Shown: positions 7,748 to 15,784, counted from the stretch's first letter. The stretch: DNA of 43,141 bases from Acidobacteriota bacterium (GCA_003222975.1 QHXN01000040.1:1-43141), one strand, 5' to 3'. The notes: a model not told the origin generated them from the sequence alone. Made by a program: numbers and translations.

Positions 7748-9301
7748 TCATTGTCTGTGAGCCATGACCGCCGCCGTCGCCGTCTCACTCTTTCGCGCGG
7801 CGAGACTAGTGGTCACAGCTTCTTTAGCCAGCTTGTAGATCGCGCGCCGGTTTTGGAAGATGACTTTGAGCCACGCGCGCTTGTTCATCTGCGGGAAATA
7901 GATGCCGCGGAAGAAGAGTCGCATGACTAGGTGGATCAGGCGGTAGTTAACACCCTGATCGCTAATCGAGTCAACCGCCCTCCGGTTGGCCTCCGGGCTG
8001 TACGAGGCGGCCCAGGCCCTCTCAAGCTCTTCCTGCGTCTCCGGGATGGTCATCTTCAGAGGCGTGTGCGCCATCTGGTAGGGCGCGAACTCCAGCCAGT
8101 GCTTCGGTCGCGTCAGCCGCCCGGCGGTCTCCAGGCGCTTGTACAGAGGCGTCGAAGGGAAGGGCGTGAGCTGGCCGAAGACGGGCAGGCCCGGAGGCCA
8201 ACTTTCTATCTGCTTCAAGGTGCGCTCGGCCACGCCCGGCGTGTCGTTGTCCAGGCCGACGATGAAGGAGGTGATGGCGTAGATGTTGCGCCGGGCGAGG
8301 CGGTTGAGCACCGACGCATACTCCGCAGGCTTGTTGAAGCTCTTGTTCACGTCCGCCAGGTTGGCCGAGTCAATTGACTCCATGCCGATAAAAATCCACT
8401 TGCCGTGGGCGGCGGCGATCAAATCAACCAGCTCCTCGTCGCGCAGGAGGTTGGCGCTGATCTGCGCCGTCCAGGGGAGCTGCGCGCCGGCGGCGATGAT
8501 GTCTCTCAGGAGCGACTTCGTGCGCTTGATGTTGATGGCGAAGTTGTCGTCTATGAAAAAGACGATCACCTGATCCCGGTTCTTGCGCGCGTGCCGCTTG
8601 AGCCTCAAGAGTTCTTCGACTACAGACTCGTTCGAGCGGAAGCGGATCGAGTCGCCGAAGAACCCCGTGACCGTGCAGAACTCGCAGCCGTAGGGGCAGC
8701 CCCGGCCCGACTCAATCGGGATGACGCGGACTGCGCCCCAGCCGGAGCCGTACCGCTTCAGGAGCGGGCGCGCGAACTTCGGCACCATGTCGAACTGCTC
8801 AAGGTCGTAGGTCTCCCAGGGGATCGCCGGGTAGGGTTGCAGGCTCGGCTTGCGCTCCTTCCCCGTCTCGTCAACGGGGGAGTAAATCTCCTTGAGTTCG
8901 CCCCGCGCGGCGTCCTCGACGATCCGGGGCCAGGTCTCGTCGGCCTCGCCGAGCGCGACGGCGTCGGCGTGGCGCTGACCCCCGTCCCGACCGAGCGCCT
9001 CGTCCGGCATCTCCGTCACGTGTGGGCCGCCCATGACGACCGGAACCCCCGCGGCGCGGATCGCGTCGGCCATGCGATAAGCCCGCGCCACCATCCTCGT
9101 CATCGAGCCGATGCCGACGAGGCCGACCTTCTCTCGGAGGACGAACCGCACGAGTTCCTCCTCGTCCATGGGCCGCGCGTTGCCGTCAACCAGGAGCACA
9201 TCGTGGCCGGGGGGCGTGAGCGCCTTGAGCAGGAACATCCAGAGGTGCGGCATGAAGTTGCGCGTCACGCCGTTGTCGGGGTTGTAAAGTAAGATTCTCA
9301 T
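7748..9301 (-). CDS. B12-binding-domain radical SAM protein
   Basis: A second, diverged member of the same superfamily (517 residues). It has an N-terminal cobalamin domain ([30 protein letters not shown]), the cluster motif [13 protein letters not shown] with cysteines 202, 206 and 209, the [11 protein letters not shown] strand and [14 protein letters not shown]. The end is basic and helical. AGGTGA lies six bases before the ATG. It stops within 20 bases of the next radical SAM gene, so the two are one operon and may act in successive steps on one product. The promoter region (9302-9480) carries a Crp-type site and a TATACT box. The substrate cannot be deduced. Confidence 0.85.
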   Translation of the reverse strand: MRILLYNPDNGVTRNFMPHLWMFLLKALTPPGHDVLLVDGNARPMDEEELVRFVLREKVGLVGIGSMTRMVARAYRMADAIRAAGVPVVMGGPHVTEMPDEALGRDGGQRHADAVALGEADETWPRIVEDAARGELKEIYSPVDETGKERKPSLQPYPAIPWETYDLEQFDMVPKFARPLLKRYGSGWGAVRVIPIESGRGCPYGCEFCTVTGFFGDSIRFRSNESVVEELLRLKRHARKNRDQVIVFFIDDNFAINIKRTKSLLRDIIAAGAQLPWTAQISANLLRDEELVDLIAAAHGKWIFIGMESIDSANLADVNKSFNKPAEYASVLNRLARRNIYAITSFIVGLDNDTPGVAERTLKQIESWPPGLPVFGQLTPFPSTPLYKRLETAGRLTRPKHWLEFAPYQMAHTPLKMTIPETQEELERAWAASYSPEANRRAVDSISDQGVNYRLIHLVMRLFFRGIYFPQMNKRAWLKVIFQNRRAIYKLAKEAVTTSLAARKSETATAAVMAHRQ

Positions 9302-9441
9302 TGATTCACCTCCGCGCCGGGGATTGAAAGCTCACATAACCCTTGCGCTGCTGCCGGGGACACGAACGAGCAACTGACGGCAAGAGGAGGGAGTTTAGGG
9401 GAAACCCGATCCAGATGTCGAGGAGTAGGTTGTTCCGGGGG

Positions 9442-9472
9442 AGTATATCACTTATGTGTGCCGCCGCACACA
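9442..9472 (-). promoter_or_regulatory. Crp-type operator and -10 box ahead of the radical SAM operon (site A)
   Basis: TGTGTGC-CGCC-GCACACA (9455-9472) is a perfect 7-base dyad with four central bases. On the minus strand it is followed by AAGTGATATACTCCC, where TATACT (9447-9442) makes a plausible -10 box, so the operator centre would be near -28. The rest of 9302-9647 shows no gene. Confidence 0.6.
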
Positions 9473-9647
9473 GCAAATATCACTCTGCGCGGAGGGGGTG
9501 CACAATAGACTAAGGAAGTGAAACTTTACAGGGGCCGAGGGTGCGACATTGGGCGGGCTCATACGTATTTTACATGGAGGCTTTTCGTTGGCCGACCTGA
9601 TCGTCGTGACGCACCCTGGGTTGCGCTCTTCGGCACTCTCACACGAG

Positions 9648-9923
9648 CTAATCCCCGCCGTTACCGTTCCCCTCTTGGGCGTCGGCGAGCGTGAAAGGTA
9701 CGAGGCCGCGTTTGACTTCTTCGAGAGCGATGCTCGTGTTCCTGTGCCTCCGCTCGTGGGCCTCGATCCGTGGGGTCGCGCCCCGCGTGAGTTGCTTGTT
9801 TCTTAAAGCCGCCACGACGATCAGCCGGTACACCGAGTCTATCCCCGGCCACTGCCCCTCACCCGTGATGCTGCTGAAGCTGTTCCAGGTAGTCTTATCC
9901 ATCTGTTGCTTCGCTTCCCTCAT
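9648..9923 (-). CDS. rpoZ: RNA polymerase omega subunit-like protein
   Basis: The 91-residue product contains the omega signature: GIDSVYRLIVVAALRNKQL, then RGATPRIEA and NTSIALEEVKRGLV, matching the conserved RpoZ order (Dxx(F/Y)xLVxxAAxRxxQL...ALxEI). Omega wraps the beta' C-terminus, helps assemble RNA polymerase and in some bacteria forms a ppGpp site. The ATG at 9923 is preferred; an ATG at 9902 is also possible, and the longer frame to 9974 would need a TTG. The N-terminal 30 residues are unlike standard RpoZ, and the gene lies away from the usual gmk/coaBC context, so it may be a second copy. Confidence 0.75.
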   Translation of the reverse strand: MREAKQQMDKTTWNSFSSITGEGQWPGIDSVYRLIVVAALRNKQLTRGATPRIEAHERRHRNTSIALEEVKRGLVPFTLADAQEGNGNGGD

Positions 9924-9974
9924 GTCCGCCCCGTTGACGAAAGCCGGTCGAGAGCATCCCAAGCCTCCGGCCAA

Positions 9975-10130
9975 CTACAAAATCACCCTCAGCAGGAAAA
10001 TTATGACCGGCACCGCGAAAACGGCGATGACAAAACGGTGCAGCCAGCTCACCGCCAGCTCGCGGCAGTAAGGGCATCTCATTTTCGACAGACTCAATCT
10101 CGTCCGGCAGCGGCGGCAACTTCTTTTCAT
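9975..10130 (-). CDS. Small zinc-ribbon membrane protein (51 residues)
   Basis: This short frame starts at ATG 10130 with GAGG six bases ahead and ends with TAG at 9975. The first half has two CxxC pairs (SCRRC and RCPYC) that would hold one zinc ion; the second half (RFVIAVFAVPVIIFLLRVIL) is a single membrane segment running to the stop. It starts eight bases after the 55-residue gene and lies 51 bases before the omega-like gene, all on the minus strand. The composition is too structured to be chance. The function is unknown; a membrane-tethered zinc ribbon is what can be seen. Confidence 0.6.
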   Translation of the reverse strand: MKRSCRRCRTRLSLSKMRCPYCRELAVSWLHRFVIAVFAVPVIIFLLRVIL

Positions 10131-10138
10131 CTCAGGCC

Positions 10139-10306
10139 TCAGAATCGCCCTCGCGCAGTTTGCGCGCCATCGTCAACGAGCACGACGAGTTGCGCGTGAT
10201 CTATCGGCTGGCCGCGCAGAGGCGGGAGCAACTGGAGTTCGACGATGCGCGTGAACTCGGCGGCTGCATCGGCCTTGATCTGCATGATGACGCGACGTGT
10301 GAACAT
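10139..10306 (-). CDS. Short (possibly truncated) protein resembling ABM-type small proteins
   Basis: The ATG at 10306 has GAGGGG seven bases ahead. The first half (MFTRRVIMQIKADAAAEFTR, then IVE) looks like the start of a family of about 100-residue ferredoxin-like (antibiotic biosynthesis monooxygenase fold) proteins that I know from Acidobacteria; the remainder diverges and stops at residue 55. It is either a truncated copy or a short relative. It heads the group leading to the zinc-ribbon and omega-like genes and lies 105 bases downstream of a Crp-site promoter module (10411-10475). Confidence 0.45.
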   Translation of the reverse strand: MFTRRVIMQIKADAAAEFTRIVELQLLPPLRGQPIDHAQLVVLVDDGAQTARGRF

Positions 10307-10410
10307 TATTAACCCCTCGGCGGTAGAGACGACACCTTGAAGACACACACCCGGTTGAGCAGAAGGCGCTCGGAAGCATCTCGCTTGCGCGGAGCGCCGG
10401 TGTCGCTTTG

Positions 10411-10475
10411 TCTAAAAAACGGCTAAGACAGGTATATCACTTGTGGGAGTGACCGTCCGTGCGTTAGCACACATA
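10411..10475 (-). promoter_or_regulatory. Crp-site promoter module (site B)
   Basis: The dyad TCCGTGC-GTTA-GCACACA (10456-10473) is followed on the minus strand, 20 bases on, by GTGATATACC (TATACC at 10436-10431), placing the operator centre near -40. The whole 65 bases align without gaps to 11846-11910 (49 of 65 identical). It points to the small gene starting at 10306. Confidence 0.6.
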
Positions 10476-10618
10476 CCTGAGCTTGCTTTGTGAGACGGAG
10501 AGAGCAGCGCGGAACCACGTTGAAAGCGCGTTTCGGGTCGGGAGGTAAGCGTTTCGCACACATCTCCCGAAGGAAGAACCTTCTTCACTATGCTTAGCGC
10601 CCGACGCCAAACGCGTGA

Positions 10619-10653
10619 AAGCGCCACCGGCAAAAAAATTGCCGGTGGCGCTT
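10619..10653 (-). terminator. Intrinsic terminator of the RRM gene
   Basis: A perfect 15-base stem (AAGCGCCACCGGCAA / TTGCCGGTGGCGCTT) closes a 5-base A (T on the minus strand) loop, 65 bases past the RRM gene stop. Apart from this and site B, 10307-10717 shows no credible gene. Confidence 0.7.
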
Positions 10654-10717
10654 CGCGTGTCAGGGTCGCCGGTTTTCTTGAACGTATCTGCCGGCGCGAG
10701 ACTGGCCCGACGCGGCC

Positions 10718-11002
10718 TTAGTAGCGGCGTCCGCCGCCACCACCGTTGCGGTCTTCACGCGGTTTGGCGACGTTGACGGTCAGACTGCGACCGTTGACTT
10801 CGTTGCCGTTGAACTTGGCGATGGCCGCCTCACCCTCTTCCTTCGAGGACATCTCGACGAAGCCGAAGCCGCGCGAGCGGCCCGTGTCGCGGTCTTCGAC
10901 GACCGTCGCCGACTCGACCGTGCCGGCCTGTGTGAATAGCTGCTGCAAATCTTCGCTCGAAGTCTGGAAGGCGAGATTGCCGACGTAAAGTTTCATTGAC
11001 AT
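10718..11002 (-). CDS. RRM-type RNA-binding protein
   Basis: A 94-residue single RNA recognition motif. RNP2 is LYVGNL (residues 5-10) and RNP1 is RGFGFVEM (44-51); the short C-terminal tail ends in Gly/Arg (NGGGGGRRY). Proteins of this form (cyanobacterial Rbp type) bind single-stranded RNA, often act at low temperature and help mRNA stability or folding. The ATG at 11002 has GGAAAGG upstream; a second ATG two codons in is also possible. It is monocistronic, ends in a strong terminator and has a long upstream gap (11003-11340) with small dyads in the leader, such as CTTCGAATCGAAG. Confidence 0.92.
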   Translation of the reverse strand: MSMKLYVGNLAFQTSSEDLQQLFTQAGTVESATVVEDRDTGRSRGFGFVEMSSKEEGEAAIAKFNGNEVNGRSLTVNVAKPREDRNGGGGGRRY

Positions 11003-11340
11003 TTAAGTTGTACCTTTCCCCTGCCGGGGCATTCTAGAGAAGCTTCGAATCGAAGTGGCTTCGGTGTAACGGTGGCAGCGAAGGCTAGCGTTCGGGTGCT
11101 CTGGTAGGAGCGGCTTCTGTGGTTAAGATCGGCCTGCTCTCGAACTGTCAGGGCCGCCGCCATTTTCGAGGGGCGGGGCGCTTCACCGTAAACGCGCAAG
11201 AGAAGGAGTAACGCGGACTATGATGCGCCCGCGGGTCGCATGGTTGTAATGCTCGCCGGTAATCCTTTCGTTCCGCCCGACTCGTCTGCTTTGCCCTGTC
11301 TGGCGAAGGCTAGTGTCGGGGATGGCGTGTGTTAGGCCCG
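11003..11340. other. Intergenic region without recognised gene
   Basis: 338 bases upstream of the RRM gene. Small dyads (CCCC-GGCA-GGGG at 11021-11033 and CTTCGAATCGAAG near 11045-11058) lie in its probable 5' leader. A plus-strand start at 11221 with AAGGAG ahead encodes only nine residues before a stop. I see no other gene. Confidence 0.5.
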
Positions 11341-11727
11341 TCAGTGTCCTACAGGTATCCGCTGGTAACGGGTCTTCCCCTCGGCATTCTCCCACGAAAT
11401 ATCCAGCACGTAAGGCTTGACTTCACCCGCTATCACTTTAAGCCGCTCCAACTGGTCGTGTTCAAGGTCTGACGGTCTGCCGTCTATCAAAGTCCTGTGG
11501 GAGAGGACGGCCTTCTCTTTCGGGAGGATTTGCCTGACGGCGTCAAATTTTATGTGGGCGCGCGAGGGGCCGCCGCCCGGAGTCTCTTCGTCCTTTAGAA
11601 AGACGGCCAGAATCTCGACGCACTTGAAAGCTTCGTCGGACGTGTTCGTCAATTCCAAAAGAACCTTCGCTCCGGCGTCTATGAATCTAAAGGTAAAGGG
11701 CTTCTCTATCCTGCCGCTGATGGTCAT
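11341..11727 (-). CDS. Conserved-looking 128-residue protein of unknown function
   Basis: From the ATG at 11727 the product reads MTISGRIEKPFTFRF with later LLELTNTSDEAFKCVEIL, VRQILPKEKAVLSHRTLI and LDISWENAEGKTRYQRIP. The alternating strands and the LELTNTSDEAF(K) segment suggest an immunoglobulin-like beta sandwich, but I do not recognise a family. There is no signal peptide or membrane helix. A longer frame to 11784 is unlikely because its extra residues are basic and unlike a domain. It is divergent from the first Crp-like gene; the shared gap carries site C, whose minus-strand promoter module points at this gene. Confidence 0.6.
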   Translation of the reverse strand: MTISGRIEKPFTFRFIDAGAKVLLELTNTSDEAFKCVEILAVFLKDEETPGGGPSRAHIKFDAVRQILPKEKAVLSHRTLIDGRPSDLEHDQLERLKVIAGEVKPYVLDISWENAEGKTRYQRIPVGH

Positions 11728-11845
11728 GGTCTTCTTTCTGCGCGAGTGCGGCCAAGCCGCGTTTAAGCACCGGAGCTTTAACACCGGAAACGCACGGGCG
11801 ACACGCGGACTGTTCGGCGGCCCTCCCGGTGTCGAAGGTGATTTT

Positions 11846-11919
11846 TCTAAAGGACGGCTAAGGAGCTTATATCACCTGGAAGAGATGCCGTCGGTGCGTT
11901 ATCACACATATGATATACT
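11846..11919. promoter_or_regulatory. Divergent Crp-site promoter region (site C)
   Basis: The dyad TCGGTGC-GTTA-TCACACA (11891-11908) has promoter-like boxes on both sides. On the plus strand it is followed by TATGATATACT (TATACT 11914-11919), placing the operator near -26 of the Crp-like gene at 12049. On the minus strand it is followed 20 bases on by GTGATATAAG, aligned with the module at 10411-10475, towards the gene starting at 11727. This fits autoregulation plus control of the divergent gene. Confidence 0.6.
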
Positions 11920-12048
11920 CCCGGCGAGCCATTAATTCAGAGGTTGACCTCGAAATGCCTCCTCCGCGGCGTCGGTCATAGTCAATGAAGACGCGCGCGC
12001 GCCCTCCGACCCTCTTTTCAGGCGTAAGCTGAGACGGCGAGGCTACTG

Positions 12049-12795
12049 ATGCGCACCACCGCAGACACGCACGGCCCGACCGGGAATCGTCTCCTCGCAA
12101 TGCTCCCCGGTGCGGAGTACGAGCGAATAATTCCACACTTGGAGCGCGCCTCCTTCTCGCTCGGCGAGGTCGTCTACGAGTCCGGCGGGCAGATGGCGCA
12201 CGTCTATTTCCCCACCACGGCAATCGTCTCCCTGCTCTACGTGATGGAGAACGGCTCGTCCGCCGAGATGGGGGTGGCCGGCAACGACGGGCTGGTCGGC
12301 ATCGCGCTCTTCATGGGCGGCGACAGCATGCCCAACCGCGCCGTCGTGCAGAGCGCCGGGGAGGCCGTCAGGATGAAGGCGAAGGTGATGCAAGACGAGT
12401 TCAAGCGGGGCGGCGAGTTCCAGCGCCTGCTGCTCCGGTACACGCAGGCGCTGATCACGCAGATGTCGCAGACCGCCGTCTGCAACCGCCACCACACGGT
12501 GGAGCAGCAACTGTGCCGCTGGCTGCTCTTGAGCCGCGACCGCCTGGACACGGACGAGCTGGTGATGACGCAGGAACTGATCGCCAACATGCTGGGCGTG
12601 CGGCGCGAAGGGGTTACCGTGGCCGCCGGGCGGCTGCAAGAGCAGGGACTTATCAGCTACGTGCGCGGTCGTATCCGTGTGCTCGACCGGCGCGGCCTTG
12701 AACGGGCGGTCTGCGAGTGTTACAGGGTGGTCAGAGACGAGTACGAGCGCCTGCTCGGTGAGAATCCCTCCTTCAAAGCGGAAACACTAAAATAG
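12049..12795 (+). CDS. Crp/Fnr-family transcriptional regulator
   Basis: A 248-residue regulator with an N-terminal cyclic-nucleotide-binding-type beta roll (VYESGGQMAHVYFP; EMGVAGNDGLVGIALFMGG), a dimer helix and a C-terminal winged helix (LVMTQELIANMLGVRREGVT as the recognition region, then YVRGRIRVLDRRGLE). The cAMP-contacting Arg/Ser pair of E. coli Crp is not present and there are no Fnr cluster cysteines, so the signal is unknown. A Crp-type site lies 140 bases upstream, consistent with autoregulation. It is a paralog of the gene at 13931. A terminator follows the stop. Confidence 0.9.
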   Translation: MRTTADTHGPTGNRLLAMLPGAEYERIIPHLERASFSLGEVVYESGGQMAHVYFPTTAIVSLLYVMENGSSAEMGVAGNDGLVGIALFMGGDSMPNRAVVQSAGEAVRMKAKVMQDEFKRGGEFQRLLLRYTQALITQMSQTAVCNRHHTVEQQLCRWLLLSRDRLDTDELVMTQELIANMLGVRREGVTVAAGRLQEQGLISYVRGRIRVLDRRGLERAVCECYRVVRDEYERLLGENPSFKAETLK

Positions 12796-12798
12796 TTG

Positions 12799-12834
12799 AG
12801 GCCCGGATGCGCTCTCCCTCTCGCATCCGGGCCT
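12799..12834 (+). terminator. Hairpin terminator
   Basis: AGGCCCGGATGCG / CGCATCCGGGCCT, 13 bases perfectly paired around the loop CTCTCCCTCT, just past the Crp-like gene. The loop is close to the reverse complement of the loops at 2979 and 3100. Confidence 0.7.
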
Positions 12835-12895
12835 TAACAAGTGATCGCGCTATTCTAATCAGTGCGCGGTCTTTCATCTCGTTGAGAGCTATCGG

Positions 12896-13393
12896 CTAGT
12901 TAGGATACCGCCTGCCGTTACCGCGACGACGGTTGTTGCCTCTGTTGTTGTAGCCGCGATTACGGTTGTACCCTTCGTCGTAACCGCGGACGAAGCCCTC
13001 GCGGTAAGCCTGTTTATACTGGCCCCTGTTGTCGTAAGTAGAGTTGTAGCCTCCGCCGCCGCTCCTGTAATAGCGCGACCTCTGCGGGTTAAAGTTTTGC
13101 CCCTGGGCTGCATCATTCGCGCCGACGTTCAAGCCGTCCTGGTAGCCCTGGTTCTGCGCGACCTGGTAGGCGTTGTTGCCGTTGCGCCCGTTACGGCCGT
13201 AATCATCACGACGGTTCCGGTCTCCGTCCCTGTCCCGCCGATCATTTTGGTCACGATCACGTTGGTTCTGGCTGTCGCGGTCGTTCGTGCGTTGCGCGAG
13301 AGCGGTCGTGTTCGCCACGAACATGACGCCCAACAGTAAAGAAACTGAAAGGATTGCTCCTGCCATCCTGCCCCGTAAGTAAGTTCTGTTCAT
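12896..13393 (-). CDS. Exported Arg/Asn/Gly-rich repetitive protein
   Basis: The start at 13393 has AGAGGAG seven bases upstream. The 165-residue product has a clear signal peptide (AGAILSVSLLLGVMF, cleavage after ALA near residue 34), then a highly polar stretch of Asp/Arg/Asn (NQRDRDQNDRRDRDGDRNRR), and then Tyr/Gly repeats: QGYQDGLNVGANDAAQG and YREGFVRGYDEGYNRNR. The YxxGxxxG pattern recurs in small envelope proteins of Acidobacteria whose role is unknown. It is probably periplasmic or surface-bound and partly disordered. It is convergent with the Crp-like gene before it. Confidence 0.7.
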   Translation of the reverse strand: MNRTYLRGRMAGAILSVSLLLGVMFVANTTALAQRTNDRDSQNQRDRDQNDRRDRDGDRNRRDDYGRNGRNGNNAYQVAQNQGYQDGLNVGANDAAQGQNFNPQRSRYYRSGGGGYNSTYDNRGQYKQAYREGFVRGYDEGYNRNRGYNNRGNNRRRGNGRRYPN

Positions 13394-13930
13394 GTTTGAT
13401 CTCCTCTGGAACAGAGAGGGGAGCAATCAGTGTGCCCCGTCGAGTGAGGTTAGTAAATGAACGATTATGCAGGCTTATTCTATTTATCGCTTCCGGCCTC
13501 TCATACTGTTTGGTGCGCCCGCACTTGTAATCAGTATGGCAAGATGTCGAGAAGACGCGGGAACAGTTATAGACATTCGCGCGCGACAGCTAGGGTCGGC
13601 TTCGGACTTTAAGCGGATGGCCGCTTACGTCTGAGGACTTGACCTCGCCGACTCCGGCCCGAAAGCCGCGCGTCTTTTACACGCCGGCCTCGCCTCCACT
13701 TATATGTGTGCTATCGCACAGACGGTCTTTCCTCCTCGTGTTACTCGTACCGACGCCCGGCCCTTTGAAGGAATGAGGAAAGGGTGAGAGGGCCGCTGCC
13801 CGGTGGAAGCTCCATGCTAACGCGTCCGTTCTTTGGAGAACTCATATTTCGACATCGGGACAGGGTCGGCGACCCTCTTCTTGTGCCGTCTGTTGTCTTT
13901 CGTGACCCGACCGCGCCAAGGAGGTTCCAG
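13394..13930. other. Long intergenic region between divergent genes, with Crp-type site D
   Basis: 537 bases with no credible gene. The only clear feature is TGTGTGC-TATC-GCACAGA at 13705-13722, a Crp-type dyad with the same spacing as the other three sites, 209 bases before the second Crp-like gene. An AT-rich ACTTATAT lies directly before it (13697-13704). Confidence 0.5.
13705..13722 (+). promoter_or_regulatory. Crp-type operator (site D)
   Basis: TGTGTGC-TATC-GCACAGA. It shares TGTGTGC, the four-base centre with TA and the GCAC half with sites A-C. It lies upstream of the second Crp-like gene and could serve autoregulation or cross-control by the paralog. Confidence 0.55.
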
Positions 13931-14635
13931 ATGTCGCTCGCTACGAGACCGCGGACAGCGGTTGCGAACAGGCTGCTCGCCGCGCTGCCTAAGAGAGAAT
14001 ATCAACGCCTCCTGCCAGAGTTGGAGAAGATCACACTGCCCTTCGGCCAAATCCTCCACGAACCCGGCGACCGCATCCGTCACGTCTATTTCCCGAACGA
14101 CTCCATCATCTCTCTGCTCGCCTCGGTGGCGGAGCATTCCACGCTCGAAGTAGGCATCGTCGGCAGCGAAGGGATGGCGGGCATCTCCGTCTTTCTGGGC
14201 GTGGACGCCTCGAACTATCGCGCCCTGGTGCAAGGCGCGGGCACGGCCATGAGGATGCGCGCGGCGGCGTTGCGAGCGGAGTCCGAGCACGTTGGTTCTT
14301 TACACCGCCTGCTGCACCGCTACACACACTCACTGCTGACGCAGGTCTCCCAGTCGGCTGCCTGCAACCGCTTCCACACGGTTGACGCGCGCCTCGCCCG
14401 CTGGATGCTGATGACTCACGACCGCCTGGGGTCGGACGAGTTCCGCCTGACGCAGGAGTTCATGTCCAACATGCTGGGCGTGCGGCGCGAGGGCGTCACA
14501 CGCGCCGCCGTCGCCCTCCAGAGGCAGAAGCTCATCAGGTACAGCCGCGGACGTATTACGATTCTCGACCGCGCCGGCCTGGAAGCGCTCTCCTGCAAAT
14601 GCTACGGGATCATCAAAGCCGAGAGCGACGCTTAG
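13931..14635 (+). CDS. Crp/Fnr-family transcriptional regulator (paralog)
   Basis: The ATG at 13931 has a near-perfect AAGGAGG six bases upstream and fits the family; the longer frame back to 13784 has no such site. The 234 residues repeat the layout of the regulator at 12049: effector beta roll (GDRIRHVYFPNDSIISLLAS; EVGIVGSEGMAGISVFLGV), dimer helix with LLTQVSQSAACNRFHTVDAR, and winged helix (RLTQEFMSNMLGVRREGVT, YSRGRITILDRAGLE). The recognition helices are nearly the same as in the first copy, so both may read the same DNA dyad. No cAMP or Fe-S ligands are evident. Confidence 0.9.
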   Translation: MSLATRPRTAVANRLLAALPKREYQRLLPELEKITLPFGQILHEPGDRIRHVYFPNDSIISLLASVAEHSTLEVGIVGSEGMAGISVFLGVDASNYRALVQGAGTAMRMRAAALRAESEHVGSLHRLLHRYTHSLLTQVSQSAACNRFHTVDARLARWMLMTHDRLGSDEFRLTQEFMSNMLGVRREGVTRAAVALQRQKLIRYSRGRITILDRAGLEALSCKCYGIIKAESDA

Positions 14636-14707
14636 ATTTTACGTTGAACGGTGTGGCGGAGCGACACCGCCGACCGCCCCGGCCTCGCGGCTCTTGCCGG
14701 GGCGCTC

Positions 14708-15784
14708 TCATTCCGGTGACCCCGCGGCACGAACCTGCCGCGACACGGCGACGGTATCGCGGCTCCTGCCGATGACCGCCTCGGCGAAGCGCTCCATCTC
14801 TTCGAGCTGAGGGCTGCACTGGAGCAGGAGCAGGTCAACGCCCGCGTCCTCGAACTCGGCGACTCTCTCGGCGACCACGTCCGGCGTGCCGACGAGACCT
14901 GAGCGCAGGCCACGGTTCGAGACCGAGTAGTCTTCGAGCGAGACGCGCTGCTCGAGCTTCGTGTTGGCGAGCCACTGCTGGTAGTTGCCGTAGCCGGCTG
15001 CGGACTGCTTCACGTCGGTGATGCGCTTCAATTCTTTCCGCGCCTCCTCGTCCGTCCCGCGCACGATTGCGTAGCCCGCCACGCCGTACTTCATCGGCGG
15101 AAGGCCCATCCGCTCGCGCCGAGTCTCCATGTCCGCGATCTTCTCGCCGACGCGCGCCGGCTCGTCGCCGTGCATCACGTATGCGTCGCAGTGCGCGGCG
15201 ATGGTCTCTTTAGCGGCCTCCGACTCGCCGCCCGCGTAGATGAAGGGCCGCGGCTTCGTCAGAGGCTTCGGCTGGAGGACTGCGTCCTCGACCCGGTAAT
15301 ACTTCCCGGCGAAATCGAAGTGATCTTCCTTCCACAGACGGTCAACCACTTCGAGCCACTCGGCTGTGCGCGCGTAGCGGTCGTCGTGCTGCTCGAACCG
15401 GACGCCGTACTTGCGCGCCTCGTCCGACCACCAGGCGGAGACGACATTGAGCGACAGGCGGCCCCCGCCGCCGATGTGGTCAATGTTGGCCGCCTGCTTC
15501 GCCAGGAGCGCCGGGTTGTGGAAGGTCGGGCGCACGGCGACCATCAGTTCAAGTCGTCGCGTGACGGCGGCGAGCGCCGCGGCGGTTGACCACGCGTCGA
15601 GCGACGGCGCGTCCGCCCCTTTGATGTCGTTGAGGTTCAGCTCGGCGACGAGCGTCAGGTCGTAGCCTATCTCCTCGCTGCGCCGCGCGAGACGGCTCAC
15701 GTAAGACCAGCCCGCTTCCATCCCCTCGTCGTCCACGTTCCTCAGCCAGCCGCCGAAAACCGGGAGCCAGTAGCCGTAGCGCAT
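14708..15784 (-). CDS. LLM-class flavin-dependent oxidoreductase (SsuD/SfnG-like)
   Basis: A bacterial-luciferase-fold monooxygenase of 358 residues. Characteristic stretches are MRYGYWLPVFGGWLRNV, IGYDLTLVAELNLND, LELMVAVRPTFHNPALLAKQ, LSLNVVSAWW and the FMN/substrate loop PFIYAGGESEAAKE; late in the chain GLVGTPDVVAERV and DLLLLQCSP complete the TIM barrel. Members use FMNH2 and O2 to cleave C-S bonds of alkanesulfonates or dimethylsulfone, or oxidise other small compounds. The substrate is not set by the sequence. Its first 43 bases overlap the end of the ATP-grasp gene, so the two are translationally coupled and probably act on one compound. Confidence 0.88.
   Translation of the reverse strand: MRYGYWLPVFGGWLRNVDDEGMEAGWSYVSRLARRSEEIGYDLTLVAELNLNDIKGADAPSLDAWSTAAALAAVTRRLELMVAVRPTFHNPALLAKQAANIDHIGGGGRLSLNVVSAWWSDEARKYGVRFEQHDDRYARTAEWLEVVDRLWKEDHFDFAGKYYRVEDAVLQPKPLTKPRPFIYAGGESEAAKETIAAHCDAYVMHGDEPARVGEKIADMETRRERMGLPPMKYGVAGYAIVRGTDEEARKELKRITDVKQSAAGYGNYQQWLANTKLEQRVSLEDYSVSNRGLRSGLVGTPDVVAERVAEFEDAGVDLLLLQCSPQLEEMERFAEAVIGRSRDTVAVSRQVRAAGSPE

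Noticed and set aside
9549..9806. Plus-strand 85-codon frame overlapping the omega-like gene
   Set aside because: It has no Shine-Dalgarno sequence and lies opposite the clearly recognisable RpoZ signature.
10412..10633. Minus-strand 73-codon frame
   Set aside because: It covers the terminator hairpin and promoter module B and shows no domain-like pattern.
12043..12639. Minus-strand 198-codon frame opposite the first Crp gene
   Set aside because: Antisense to a clear regulator gene, His/Ala-rich, no ribosome site.
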